64,000 bases of DNA from Amycolatopsis marina (GTDB lineage Bacteria > Actinomycetota > Actinomycetes > Mycobacteriales > Pseudonocardiaceae): NCBI RefSeq assembly GCF_900111885.1, contig NZ_FOKG01000013.1, positions 1-64,000 of the forward strand, given 5' to 3'. The notes under the pieces are model-generated. The model worked only from the letters and a program-made list of their open reading frames with translations. It was not told the origin of the DNA and ran no database searches. Position 1 is the first letter of the stretch; each line of letters opens with the position of its first letter. Of this stretch, positions 35,700 through 44,431 are shown piece after piece. The translations under genes were made by a program, and so were the position numbers.

Positions 35700-36093
35700 T
35701 GGGTCGATCCCTTTCACAAAGAGGCCGTTGCCTTCATCCCGGCGCGCAGGTTCGCACGCACCGGACCTTCGGGCTCCCGCAGCCAGCGCCATCCCTCGTG
35801 ACCCCGGAAAGTTCCCGGCGCCACTTCCCCGACGTGCACCGACGTGACTGTGGGCGTGCCGCTCGAAACTCGGTGTCGAGAACCGAGGGGCACGATCACG
35901 GGACAGTAACGAAGGCTGGCGGGTTCCGCAAACACCCCCTGGAATGTCGTGATGTTCGTCACTCCACCAGGTAGGCGCTTGACGCTCCCCGAATGTCGCA
36001 ACGTGATCAACACGGCGTAATCGATCTCAGCGTCTGTTGACAAACGCGCGTCACGAGATATTCGGGGCACCCTCGTGACACAACTCCCGTTCA
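35700..36093. other. Long gap between tatD and rpfB with no gene seen
   Basis: About 390 bases, unusually long for this compact region. It must hold the rpfB promoter and a leader. I looked for the cyclic-di-AMP (ydaO) riboswitch often found before rpf genes in actinobacteria and did not find its GGGGAACC/GGGTGAATC/CCGAACCCGTCAGCTAACC landmarks. No supported open frame. Confidence 0.5.
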
Positions 36094-36915
36094 TCAGCAG
36101 GCTCTCAGCCGAAAGACCCGGTCAGCGGTCGCGTCGACGGCTTTGGCGACCTGTTCGACCGGTTCACCACGCAACTCGGCGAGCCCGCGGACGGTGTACG
36201 CCGCGCAGTACGGTTCGTTCGGCCTGCCCCGGAACGGATGCGGGGTCAGGAACGGCGCGTCGGTCTCCACCAGGAACTGCCCCTCGGGCACCAGCTTGGC
36301 GGCTTCCTGCAGCTCTCGCGCATTGCGGAAGGTGACCGGGCCCGCGAACGAGAGCACATAGCCCGCCTCGACGCATCTGCGGGCGATCGCGGCGTCCCCG
36401 GAGAAGCAGTGGAACACCACGTCGTCCGGTGCGCCCTCCTCGGTCAGGATGCGCAGCACGTCCTCGTGCGCGTCCCTGTCATGGATCATCAGCGGCTTGC
36501 CGAGGCGCTTGGCGAGGTCGATGTGCCAGCGGAACGCCTCCTGCTGGGCGGCGGCCGGGGAGTAGTCCCAGTAGTAGTCCAAACCGGTCTCCCCGACGGC
36601 CACGACCCGTTCCCCCATGGCAAGACGCTCCACTTCGGAACGCTCGGCCTCGCCGAAATCCTTGGTACGAGTGGGATGCACGGCGACCGCGGCGAAAACC
36701 CTGGAGTCCCAGGTGGACGCCTCGACGGCCCAGCGAGCGGCCGCGAGGTCGTCGGCGACGGTCACCACCCTGGTCACCCCGGCGGCCTCGGCCCGATCGA
36801 CCATCGCCCTGACGTCCTCTGCGGTGGCAGCACCGCACGCGTCCATGTGGGTGTGCGCGTCGACCACCGGCGCCGGAAGCGGATCCGGCACCGGTGGCAG
36901 TTCAGCCTTGCTCAA
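36094..36915 (-). CDS. TatD family metal-dependent hydrolase
   Basis: 273 residues. TTG 36915 gives the family-typical N-terminus SKAELPPVPDPLPAPVVDAH and overlaps the metG end by 14 bases; GTG 36891 is possible. Metal ligands: VDAHTHMD (HxH), GETGLDYYWD (Glu), the His residues in PLMIHDRDAHEDVL and VFHCFSGD, and the late Asp in VETDAPFLTPHP. Members are Mg-dependent DNases or exonucleases; here it is coupled to metG, as is usual. Confidence 0.9.
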   Translation of the reverse strand: MSKAELPPVPDPLPAPVVDAHTHMDACGAATAEDVRAMVDRAEAAGVTRVVTVADDLAAARWAVEASTWDSRVFAAVAVHPTRTKDFGEAERSEVERLAMGERVVAVGETGLDYYWDYSPAAAQQEAFRWHIDLAKRLGKPLMIHDRDAHEDVLRILTEEGAPDDVVFHCFSGDAAIARRCVEAGYVLSFAGPVTFRNARELQEAAKLVPEGQFLVETDAPFLTPHPFRGRPNEPYCAAYTVRGLAELRGEPVEQVAKAVDATADRVFRLRAC

Positions 36916-38698
36916 TGGGTGCCCATTCGGGTCCGGTCTCGCCCAGCTTCGGGTCGAGCTTCGCGAACAGCGGGGACGGCTTGGCCAGTGGCCGGCCCAC
37001 CTCGATCGGCTTCGACTCCCAGCTGGCCTGCTCGGTCGTGTAGTCCCCGGTGAGGATGGGGTTGATCCGCCCTGGGATGTCGAGGTCCTCCACCTCCCGC
37101 AACTCCGGTTGCGAGGCCCAGATCCCCGTGCCGCCGAGCGCCTCGTGCACCTTCTGGGCCGAGTGCGGCAGGAACGGGGTGAGCAGCGTGTTGGCGTCCG
37201 AAACGACCTGCAGCGCGGTGTGCAGCACGCTGTCGCGCCGCTCCGGGTCCTCCTTGAGCTTCCACGGCTCCTGGTCGGAAAGGTACTTGTTCGCCGCGGA
37301 CACGACGCGCATCGCCTCGCTCGACGCCTGCTTGAAGCGGGAACGCTGCAGATGCGCGCCGACCGTGTCGAACGCCGCCCTGGACAGGGCCTTGAGCTCC
37401 TCGTCGGCCTGCTGCGGCGCCTGCGGGCGAGGGACGGCACCGTTGTTCTTGTGGGCCATCGAGATCGAGCGGTTCACCAGGTTCCCCCACTCGTTGGCCA
37501 GCTCGAAGTTCGTCCTGCGGACGAACTCCTCCCAGGTGAAGTCGACGTCCTGGGTCTCCGGACCGGCGGCCGAGATGAAGTACCGCAGGGTGTCCGGGCC
37601 GAACTCCCGGAGGAAGTCGTGCAGGTAGATCACCGTGCCGCGGGAGGTGGAGAACTTGGAGCCGCTCATGGTGAGGAACTCGCTGGACGCGATCTCCGTG
37701 GGCAGGTTCAGCTCACCGTAGGGACCCGGCACCCCGCCCTTGTCGCCCTGGCCGTTGTGGCCGAGCAGCAGGGCGGGCCAGATCTGCGCGTGGAAGGTGA
37801 TGTTGTCCTTGCCCATGAAGTGCACGACCTGGGCCTCGGGGTTGCTCCACCACTCCTGCCATGCGTCGGCGTCACCGGAGCGGCGGGCCCACTCGACGCT
37901 GGCCGAGAAGTAGCCGATGACCGCGTCGAACCAGACGTAGAAACGCTTCAGCGGCTCGTCCCGCCACCCGTCCAGCGGGATCTTCACGCCCCAGTCGAGG
38001 TCGCGGGTGATCGGCCGGGGCCGCATGTCGTCCACCAGGTTCCTGGTGAAGTTCAGGACGTTGGGCCGCCAGTCGGTCTTGGTGGACAGCCACTTGCCGA
38101 GCGAGTTGGTGAACGCGGGCAGGTCGAGGAAGAGGTGCTCGGTCTCGACGAACTTCGGGGACTCGCCGTTGATCCTGGACACCGGCCGGATCAGGTCGGC
38201 CGCGTCAAGCTGGTTGCCGCAGTTGTCGCACTGGTCGCCGCGCGCGCCGTCGTAACCGCAGATCGGGCACGTGCCCTCGATGTAGCGGTCGGGCAGGGTC
38301 CGGCCCGTGGAGGGGCTGATCGCGCCGGTGGTCTTCTTCGGCACGACGTATCCGTTGCGGTACAGCGAGAGGAAGATCTGCTGGGTGACCTCGGTGTGGT
38401 TGCCGGTAGTGGTCCGCGTGTAGAGGTCGTAGGTCACCCCGAGACCGCGCATGTCCTCGGCGATCACCTTGTGGTACTTGTCGACCGTCTGCTGCGGGGT
38501 CAGCCCTTCCTTGTCCGCCTGGACCAGGATCGGCGTGCCGTGCTCGTCGCTGCCCGACACCATGAGCACGCGGTTGCCGGCCATTCGCTGATAACGCGCG
38601 AACACGTCCGAGGGGACGCCGATACCGGACACGTGGCCGATGTGGCGGGGGCCGTTGGCGTAGGGCCAGGCCACCGCGGTCAACACAGGGGTGCTCAT
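36902..38698 (-). CDS. metG: Methionyl-tRNA synthetase
   Basis: 598 residues, class I synthetase: AVAWPYANGPRHIGHVSG (HIGH box), a zinc-knuckle insert CPICGYDGARGDQCDNCG with four Cys, the editing-domain region, WTRTTTG-type segment, then EFLTMSGSKFSTSRG where other MetRS have KMSKS (the usual form in this actinobacterial subgroup), followed by the helical anticodon-binding domain. Charges tRNA-Met with methionine. Divergent from padR across about 60 bp. Confidence 0.96.
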   Translation of the reverse strand: MSTPVLTAVAWPYANGPRHIGHVSGIGVPSDVFARYQRMAGNRVLMVSGSDEHGTPILVQADKEGLTPQQTVDKYHKVIAEDMRGLGVTYDLYTRTTTGNHTEVTQQIFLSLYRNGYVVPKKTTGAISPSTGRTLPDRYIEGTCPICGYDGARGDQCDNCGNQLDAADLIRPVSRINGESPKFVETEHLFLDLPAFTNSLGKWLSTKTDWRPNVLNFTRNLVDDMRPRPITRDLDWGVKIPLDGWRDEPLKRFYVWFDAVIGYFSASVEWARRSGDADAWQEWWSNPEAQVVHFMGKDNITFHAQIWPALLLGHNGQGDKGGVPGPYGELNLPTEIASSEFLTMSGSKFSTSRGTVIYLHDFLREFGPDTLRYFISAAGPETQDVDFTWEEFVRRTNFELANEWGNLVNRSISMAHKNNGAVPRPQAPQQADEELKALSRAAFDTVGAHLQRSRFKQASSEAMRVVSAANKYLSDQEPWKLKEDPERRDSVLHTALQVVSDANTLLTPFLPHSAQKVHEALGGTGIWASQPELREVEDLDIPGRINPILTGDYTTEQASWESKPIEVGRPLAKPSPLFAKLDPKLGETGPEWAPIEQG

Positions 38699-38757
38699 GC
38701 CTGTTTAGCCTACGGATAGCGTTCTGGCTGTTTTTCACGAGGGAGCGGAGGCGACGG

Positions 38758-39357
38758 GTGTCGGCGACTCGGTTACTGGTGCTCGGCGTCGTCCAGATCT
38801 ACGGGCAGGCCCACGGCTATCAGGTCCGGCAGGAGTTGCTGTCCTGGAACGCGGACAAATGGGCGAACGTGCAGCCGGGCTCGATCTACCACGCACTGAA
38901 GAAGCTGACCAAGGAAGGACTGCTGGAGCTGGTGGAGCCCACCGGCGAGCCCGGGGGCCCCGATCGCGTCGCGTACCGGGTGACCGCCTCGGGCGAGGCA
39001 CAGTTCGACCGGCTCCTGCAGACGATGCTCGCCGAGGTGCGCGACGACAGCGGCGGCACCGACCTCGCCGCCGCGTTGTCGTTCCTGCCCGCGTTGACCC
39101 GTGAGCGCGCGATCAGTTTGCTCACCTATCGCCTCACGCAACTCGAAGGAAAGAAGGCCAACCTCGACGCCGTGCTCCTGCACGGCTCCGACTGGGGCCA
39201 GCCGGAGCACGTCAACGCGCTCTACCGGATGTGGCTGAGCCAGATCGAGGCCGCCCGCACCTGGACGAACGACCTGATCGAGCGCCTGCGCGCCGGGGAG
39301 TACGCGATGGCCGATGACACCGACCCCGCGTCCTACCCGCCGAAGTCTCCCAGCTAG
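38758..39357 (+). CDS. PadR family transcriptional regulator
   Basis: 199 residues from GTG 38758. Winged helix: TRLLVLGVVQIYGQAHGYQVRQEL, PGSIYHALKKLTKEGLLELVE, and the wing RVAYRVTASGEAQF. The long helical C-terminal domain (Vir_act_alpha_C type) mediates dimerisation. It sits directly upstream of a drug-exporter-like ABC pair, and its stop codon lies in the first of two operator-like repeats, so it almost certainly represses the exporter, releasing when the substrate binds. Confidence 0.92.
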   Translation: MSATRLLVLGVVQIYGQAHGYQVRQELLSWNADKWANVQPGSIYHALKKLTKEGLLELVEPTGEPGGPDRVAYRVTASGEAQFDRLLQTMLAEVRDDSGGTDLAAALSFLPALTRERAISLLTYRLTQLEGKKANLDAVLLHGSDWGQPEHVNALYRMWLSQIEAARTWTNDLIERLRAGEYAMADDTDPASYPPKSPS

Positions 39358-39421
39358 TCAAGTTTGACCAAACGTTGAGGCGTAGGGCACAGTGTCGACG
39401 TCACCAACTAGTCAAATTTGA
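39354..39421. promoter_or_regulatory. Two PadR-type operators before the ABC exporter
   Basis: CTAGTCAAGTTTGA (39354-39367) and CTAGTCAAATTTGA (39408-39421) are direct copies 54 bp apart, each with a palindromic TCAArTTTGA core. The first contains the padR stop codon and the second ends 17 bp before the ATPase start. Confidence 0.75.
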
Positions 39422-39438
39422 ATACCTTAGGGACTTCC

Positions 39439-40440
39439 ATGATCAAGGCACGCGGCCTCGCGCGGCGGTTCGCCGCCCGGGGCCGGACCGTCGACGCCGT
39501 CCGGGGGGTGGACATCGATGTCGCCGAGGGCGAGCTCGTCGGCTTCCTCGGGCCGAACGGTGCGGGCAAGACGACGACCCTGCGCATGCTCACCACCCTG
39601 CTGCGGCCCACCTCGGGTGCGGCGACCGTGGCCGGCTGTGACCTCTTACGTGACCCCCTCGGGGTCCGCAAGCGAATCGGGTACGTCGCACAGGGCGGCG
39701 GAACCGCACCTGAGTGCAAGGTGAGCGAGGAGATCGAACTGCAGGGCAGGTTGTACGGGCTGAGCAAGGCCGACGCGCACCGCAGGGGCGCCGAACTCAC
39801 CGAACGGCTCGACATCGCCGACCTGGACCAGCGGCTGACCAAAACGCTCTCCGGTGGCCAACGGCGCAGGCTCGACATCACCCTCGGCCTCATCCACGAT
39901 CCGAAGCTCGTGTTCTTCGACGAGCCCACAACCGGACTCGACCCGCAGAGCAGGGCGAACCTCTGGGACCACATCCGCAGGCTGCGGGCCGAGCACGGGG
40001 TCACCCTGTTCCTCACCACGCACTACCTGGACGAGGCCGACTCACTGTGTGACCGGATCCTGGTCATCGACAACGGGGAGATCGTCGCGGAAGGCTCCCC
40101 GGACTCGTTGAAGGCCAGGGTCTCCGGTGACGGGGTGACGATCGGCGTGCCCGCGGAGTCGGTACCGAGGGCCGCCGAGGCAGCGGCCAAGCTCGAAGGT
40201 GCGCACGAGGTCACGACCACAGAGGACACCGTGCGGTTCCGGGTCCCACGTGGCGACACGGCCCTGCCGGAACTACTGCGCGCGCTGGACACGTCCGGAG
40301 TGGTGATGACCTCGATGCAGGTGCATCGCCCCACGCTCGACGACGTGTTCCTCACGCTCACCGGCCGTTCGCTGCGCGACGCCGAAGCGGGCACCGGCAA
40401 CCAGACCGCGTCCTCTTCGGAGGTGTCCCATGTGGCGTGA
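39439..40440 (+). CDS. ABC exporter ATPase (DrrA-like)
   Basis: 333 residues from ATG 39439 (AGGGA upstream). One ABC domain: Walker A GFLGPNGAGKTTTLRML, a GGGTAPE Q-loop region, signature KTLSGGQRRRLDITLGL, Walker B LVFFDEPTTGLDPQSR, and the switch His in FLTTHYLDEADSLCDR. A C-terminal extension (DUF4162-like) ends with RPTLDDVFLTLTGRSLRD, typical of DrrA/daunorubicin-type exporters. It overlaps the permease gene by 11 bases. Substrate unknown. Confidence 0.93.
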   Translation: MIKARGLARRFAARGRTVDAVRGVDIDVAEGELVGFLGPNGAGKTTTLRMLTTLLRPTSGAATVAGCDLLRDPLGVRKRIGYVAQGGGTAPECKVSEEIELQGRLYGLSKADAHRRGAELTERLDIADLDQRLTKTLSGGQRRRLDITLGLIHDPKLVFFDEPTTGLDPQSRANLWDHIRRLRAEHGVTLFLTTHYLDEADSLCDRILVIDNGEIVAEGSPDSLKARVSGDGVTIGVPAESVPRAAEAAAKLEGAHEVTTTEDTVRFRVPRGDTALPELLRALDTSGVVMTSMQVHRPTLDDVFLTLTGRSLRDAEAGTGNQTASSSEVSHVA

Positions 40441-41197
40441 CATGTGGTTGATCTTCCGCAGGGACATGACGGTGTCGCTCCGCAATCCGGCGTGGCTACT
40501 GATCCAGATCATGCAACCGCTGCTGTACCTGGTGCTGTTCGGCCCGTTGATGGAGCGGATCGTCGAGAGCACACCCGGCTTTCCGCCCGGCGATGTCTGG
40601 CTGATCCTGACTCCCGCGCTGATCGTGATGATCGCGCTGTTCGGCAGCTCGTTCGTCGGTTTCGGACTGCTCGCGGAGTACCGCACCGGCGTTGTGGAAC
40701 GGCTGCGGGTCACCCCGGCCAGCAGACTCGCCCTGTTGCTGGGCAAGGTCGGCGTGAACGCCGTGCAGGCGATCGCCCAGGCGGTGATCATCATTGTGTT
40801 GGCGTACCTCGTCTTCGGCCTGCGTGCGCCCATCGGCGGGATCGTGCTGTGCCTGGTCATGGTCGGCCTGCTCGCCGTGACGCTGGCGTCCTCGTCGTAC
40901 GCGCTCGCGTTGCGACTGAAGAGCGAGGAGGCCTTCCCCGCGCTGCTCAACGCGATCCTGATTCCGTTGCTGCTGTTGTCGGGAATCCTCATCCCGATCA
41001 CCGTCGGCCTCGCTCCGGCGTGGCTGTACAACCTGTCGCGGATCAACCCGTTCAGTCATGTGGTCGACGCCGAGCGAGCCGTGTTCCGGGGCGACATCAG
41101 CATGGACACCTTGTTCACCGGAGGGCTACTGCTTCTGGTGATGACCGTGCTCGCGGTGCTGTGGGGCGCCAGAACGTTCCAGCGCGAGAACGCCTGA
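40430..41197 (+). CDS. ABC-2 type exporter permease (DrrB-like)
   Basis: 255 residues with six predicted spans. It shows the ABC-2 signature arrangement: an N-terminal amphipathic helix (MWLIFRRDMTVSLRNPAWLL), the PLLYLVLFGPLMERI span, a GVVERLRVTPASRLALLLGK coupling loop, and LLLSGILIPITVG with LYNLSRINPFSHVVDAERAV near the end. Forms the membrane half of the exporter with the overlapping ATPase gene. Confidence 0.93.
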   Translation: MWRDMWLIFRRDMTVSLRNPAWLLIQIMQPLLYLVLFGPLMERIVESTPGFPPGDVWLILTPALIVMIALFGSSFVGFGLLAEYRTGVVERLRVTPASRLALLLGKVGVNAVQAIAQAVIIIVLAYLVFGLRAPIGGIVLCLVMVGLLAVTLASSSYALALRLKSEEAFPALLNAILIPLLLLSGILIPITVGLAPAWLYNLSRINPFSHVVDAERAVFRGDISMDTLFTGGLLLLVMTVLAVLWGARTFQRENA

Positions 41198-41213
41198 ACA
41201 GTCGGATACCGAT

Positions 41214-41260
41214 TATCCCTGTTGGCGCGTTTGTCCCGCCTCGACGCGTCAACAGGGATA
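41214..41260 (+). terminator. 17-bp stem hairpin after the ABC exporter
   Basis: Arms 41214-41230 and 41244-41260 pair with a single mismatch around a 13-base loop, 17 bases after the permease stop and 12 before the next start. Could be a terminator or an operator for the GH25-like gene. No T run. Confidence 0.55.
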
Positions 41261-41271
41261 GCCTCACAACA

Positions 41272-41853
41272 ATGACCATGCAGGACCCGGCGCGCGGGAT
41301 AAATCTGACCCACCACGAGGTGGTGGACGACTGGCACGCCGTTCGCGCCGACGGTGTCAACTTCGCCAGTATCACGATCACCGAGAGTGCCAACTGGAGC
41401 GATCCAGCCGCTGCACGGAACCTGGGGGGCGCTCAGCAGGCCGGATTGCATACGGGTGGCCGGCATTTCGCCCGTCCCGGTGGAGCGCCGGATCAGGCCG
41501 AGCACTTCGTCCGGATCGCGAAACCGCTCGGTGCATTCGCCCCCGGCTCCCTCGCACCGGCGCTGGACGTCCGGGTGGAGGGAGTGGACGATCGATTCAT
41601 CCGCAGTTGGATCAAGACGGTCCGCCAGGCCACGGGCATCCGCCGCGTACTTGTCTACGCCGACTTCGAGCAGTGGTCGCACGCGTTTCACCCGGACAAG
41701 TGGGCCGACTCCGAGGTGGTGCTCTGGCTGGCCCGGCACAACGGGATTCCCGGCAGACCCGGCTGGTTCCATGCCCGACTCGGGCTGCACCAGCACGAGC
41801 ACGGCCGGGACGCGCTCGTCTATCCCTTCACGCTGACCGACGTGCTTCTCTAG
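41272..41853 (+). CDS. GH25 (lysozyme)-like protein lacking obvious catalytic residues
   Basis: 193 residues with the length and order of a GH25 barrel: GINLTHHEVVDDWHAVRADG, NFASITITESANWSDP, AARNLGGAQQAGLHTGGRHF, ALDVRVEGV, VLVYADFEQW. In active GH25 enzymes the first strand carries a catalytic Asp (GIDVS); here it is Asn (GINLT). The DxE pair is also changed (LDVRV). There is no signal peptide, so it is cytoplasmic. Together these suggest a non-catalytic barrel. Its end overlaps the convergent DUF4185 gene by four bases. Confidence 0.6.
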   Translation: MTMQDPARGINLTHHEVVDDWHAVRADGVNFASITITESANWSDPAAARNLGGAQQAGLHTGGRHFARPGGAPDQAEHFVRIAKPLGAFAPGSLAPALDVRVEGVDDRFIRSWIKTVRQATGIRRVLVYADFEQWSHAFHPDKWADSEVVLWLARHNGIPGRPGWFHARLGLHQHEHGRDALVYPFTLTDVLL

Positions 41854-42851
41854 TCTCCCTGGATCAGCCTGCTGCGCATGAGAAAGACGTTGTACGGCTC
41901 CCACTGGGAGAGCAGGAAGTAGATATCCGGCCCGTCGAGGGCCCAGGGATGCAGGTAGCCGCCGTAGAGCGCGGGATGGTCCCGGCCGGACACCACCACC
42001 TCGCCCGGAGACCACGGCCCGGTGAGTTCCTCAGCTGCGCGCAGCACGATCGCGGCCCGGTCCTCGTCCAGATGCATCGCCAGCCAGCATCCGAAGTGGA
42101 CGTTGTACGCCACGGAGAGCTCCCCCACCGGACCGTCCAGCACCGGTACCGCCGATGACTCGTGACCGGCCCATTCCCGGCCGGTCCAGTACTCGTAGGC
42201 CGATGACCGAAGAATGTCCGCTGTGTGGACCCTGGCGAGGTACCCGGGTCCGAACCGTCCTTGCGTCGTGCCGAACAGGTAGACGTGCTCGCCGGAACGG
42301 GCGAAGGCGCCGATCTGGAACCGGCTGTTCCTGCCCCACTTGTTGGACCAGCGCGCGGCACGCGGTTTGGCCCAGGTGACCCCGCCGTCGGTGGAGACGG
42401 CCACGCCCGAGTAGTTGGTGCGCCAGGTTCCCGGGCGGCCCCACTCGCGCACGGACATGTAGTGCACGAACTGGTTCCCGTCGACGGCGATGCCACTGTT
42501 CGGGATGATCGTGGCCTCCCGGCCGCTGCCCGAGGCGATGACCTGGGTGGCTCCCCCGTCCGGACGGGCCACCACGTCGTCGAGCAGCAGCCCCCGGTCC
42601 AGATCGCGGTTGCTGGAGAAGGCCAGCACGTTGCACCGCCAGTCGGCGTCCGGCGGGCCGGCGCCGTTCCCGCCCCAGCCACGGCCGTAGGTGTCGCCAA
42701 AGAGCACGAACACCCTGCCGTCCCCGCCGTCCCAGAGGATGCCGAGGTCGGTCGCGAGAATGCCGAACCGTTCGTCGGTGCGGTTGACCGAACCAGCCCC
42801 GGTCACCGTGGCGATCTGCGTGGTCACTTCTGGTACGAGCCGAACGGACAT
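41850..42851 (-). CDS. DUF4185 beta-propeller-like protein
   Basis: 333 residues with the DUF4185 pattern: TDLGILWDGGDGRVFVLFGDTYG near the N-terminus, NVLAFSSNRDLDRGL, IPNSGIAVDGNQFVHYMSV, WAKPRAARWSNKWGRN, SVAYNVHFGCWLAMHL and GGYLHPWALDGPDIYFLLSQWEPYNVFLM. This repeats the sialidase/arabinase-like propeller layout. Some members have been linked to actinobacterial cell-wall arabinan cleavage, from memory. No signal peptide is visible. Function here unassigned. Confidence 0.8.
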   Translation of the reverse strand: MSVRLVPEVTTQIATVTGAGSVNRTDERFGILATDLGILWDGGDGRVFVLFGDTYGRGWGGNGAGPPDADWRCNVLAFSSNRDLDRGLLLDDVVARPDGGATQVIASGSGREATIIPNSGIAVDGNQFVHYMSVREWGRPGTWRTNYSGVAVSTDGGVTWAKPRAARWSNKWGRNSRFQIGAFARSGEHVYLFGTTQGRFGPGYLARVHTADILRSSAYEYWTGREWAGHESSAVPVLDGPVGELSVAYNVHFGCWLAMHLDEDRAAIVLRAAEELTGPWSPGEVVVSGRDHPALYGGYLHPWALDGPDIYFLLSQWEPYNVFLMRSRLIQGD

Positions 42852-42905
42852 GGTCGCGACGCTACCCAGTGCGCACGTGGCTCGCCGGTTGGCGAGATCG
42901 CGGCA

Positions 42906-44090
42906 TCAGACCCGAATTCCGGCCCACCGGGCGAATCGGGCGAGCGAGTCGGTCGTGCCTCGCTCAGCGCTCGCCAAGGCGCGAACCGTCTCCCGCACGG
43001 CCGGATGGTGGCGGGTGTTGTGCGGGGCGACTCGACGGGCGGCATTCAGTTGCGCCAGAGCCTCCGTTCGGTCGCCGTGCAGGGCCCATGCCCTGGCCAT
43101 GTCGATGTGGTGGTGACCGACTCGCTCCGGTCGACGTGGATCGACAACGTGTACCCGCGCGGCGCGGCCCACTGCTTCGGTGCCGTCGTAGTACTCCACG
43201 GGGACCGCGCACCAGTGCACCGCGATGTTCGTCGCGCTGGCATCGATGTTGTAGTACGGAGTCTCGGGTGGCCGAAACTGCTCGGCCAGCGCCCTCGCCT
43301 CGTCGAGAAAGCCGTCGGCCTGCTGCCGGTCGCCTGCCCTGGCTGCCAGCACGGCGGCACGCAAGTTCAGTTGCACGGTCAGTGCGCGCCCCGCCCGCCG
43401 CGTGCCGACATGCTCCCGAGCGCGACTGATGACACCGAGCCCGGAGGCGTACTCGCCGTGCTGCAGGTGCCCACTGGAGCGGTGATAGGCACTGATCGCA
43501 ATGCGCAGCGGGTCGCCCGTCTCCGGCGCGAGCCGGATGTGCCGCTCGGACGCGACGGCGGCGAGGTCCGCCTGCCGGAAGCGTCCGGCCACGGTGGCCG
43601 TCATTCGGTACGCATCGTGTAGTGCCGCTCGCGCCCGTTCGCCGGAATGTCCGGGCTGCTCGGCCAGCACATACAACTGGTGGAGCAGGTCGGGCAGTTC
43701 GTGCGCGGCCGTCGCGTACCGAAGTCCGTACACATGGTGGGCAGCGGCGGCGAGGCGGCCGAGGACCGGCTCCAGCCGCAGCGCCGGTCCCTCAGGGGCG
43801 GGATCGTCGTAGGCATCGAGCGCCGTACGCAGCGCGCCGAGGTTGGCGAGTTCGCCTGCGGGCTGTTCCACGATCTCCCGCTCGTCGGTGCCATAGAGGT
43901 GCGACGGGCGCAGTCCGAGCGCCCGCGCGGCTCCGGCGACGAAGGCCGCGCTCGGCGGAACGGCACCCTGCTCGACCTTTTTCACGAGTGACAACGAGAA
44001 GTGCGCGCGAAAAGCAAGCTGGTGCTGTGTGAGTCCACGCAGTTTGCGAAGTTGGCGCAACCGGTCCCCGACGCCGACCTGCTCAGTCAT
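42906..44090 (-). CDS. XRE family regulator with TPR-like C-terminal domain
   Basis: 394 residues from ATG 44090 (GGAG five bases upstream). The HTH occupies residues 7-62: GDRLRQLRKLRGLTQHQLAF, then SLVKKVEQGAVPPSAAFVAG. The remaining 330 residues are TPR-like helical pairs typical of actinobacterial regulators that may bind small peptides or control secondary metabolism (ALRTALDAYDDPAPEGPA, RQADLAAVASERHIRLAPE, EALAQLNAARRVAPHNTRHH). Divergent from two tiny genes at 44186 and 44428, which are its likely targets. Ligand unknown. Confidence 0.87.
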   Translation of the reverse strand: MTEQVGVGDRLRQLRKLRGLTQHQLAFRAHFSLSLVKKVEQGAVPPSAAFVAGAARALGLRPSHLYGTDEREIVEQPAGELANLGALRTALDAYDDPAPEGPALRLEPVLGRLAAAAHHVYGLRYATAAHELPDLLHQLYVLAEQPGHSGERARAALHDAYRMTATVAGRFRQADLAAVASERHIRLAPETGDPLRIAISAYHRSSGHLQHGEYASGLGVISRAREHVGTRRAGRALTVQLNLRAAVLAARAGDRQQADGFLDEARALAEQFRPPETPYYNIDASATNIAVHWCAVPVEYYDGTEAVGRAARVHVVDPRRPERVGHHHIDMARAWALHGDRTEALAQLNAARRVAPHNTRHHPAVRETVRALASAERGTTDSLARFARWAGIRV

Positions 44091-44185
44091 TGTCACTCCG
44101 CTCGCGATTGTCCCTTCGCTGTCCCTCCAGCCTTCCATACGGCGGCACGCTGCGACATGTCCAAGACCAACGAACGGAGCGGTGA

Positions 44186-44431
44186 ATGTTCTGGACAGAC
44201 AGAGTGCGCCGACGAGCTGCTCGGGCGGTCGACCCGGCCCTGGTCGACCGCCCGATTATCGGCGGTCTGCGACATCGCATCCCAATGGCCGTCCCACCAG
44301 CAGACAATGCGATGATGACACTGCTGTGCGGCTTTGAGCATTCGGAGGAAGCCAACCGGCCTTCACCGCACATCTACGACTGCCACGCCTGCGAGGACGT
44401 CCACCGCGAACACCAGGACGGACCGCAGTGA
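44186..44431 (+). CDS. Small Cys/His-rich protein of unknown function
   Basis: 81 residues. ATG 44186 has GGAG six bases upstream. The C-terminal half holds a Cys/His cluster (LLCGFEHSEEANRPSPHIYD then CHACEDVHREH) that could bind a metal. No family recognised. It overlaps the next gene as GTGA. A 13-bp-arm hairpin lies inside its first third, so the true start could be further downstream (ATG 44285 or 44312), with the hairpin in a leader. Position opposite an XRE-TPR regulator fits a regulator/small-protein unit. Confidence 0.5.
   Translation: MFWTDRVRRRAARAVDPALVDRPIIGGLRHRIPMAVPPADNAMMTLLCGFEHSEEANRPSPHIYDCHACEDVHREHQDGPQ
44222..44254 (+). other. 13-bp perfect inverted repeat within or before the small gene
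   Basis: CGGGCGGTCGACC and GGTCGACCGCCCG are separated by seven bases and followed by ATTATC. It looks like an intrinsic terminator or attenuator, although the reading frame passes through it. Confidence 0.5.

Noticed and set aside
35700..36093. Cyclic-di-AMP (ydaO) riboswitch upstream of rpfB
   Set aside because: Expected from other actinobacterial rpf genes, but none of the conserved segments could be found on the minus strand.
36617..38719. 700-codon plus-strand frame opposite metG
   Set aside because: Shadow of metG and tatD; biased composition and no domain.
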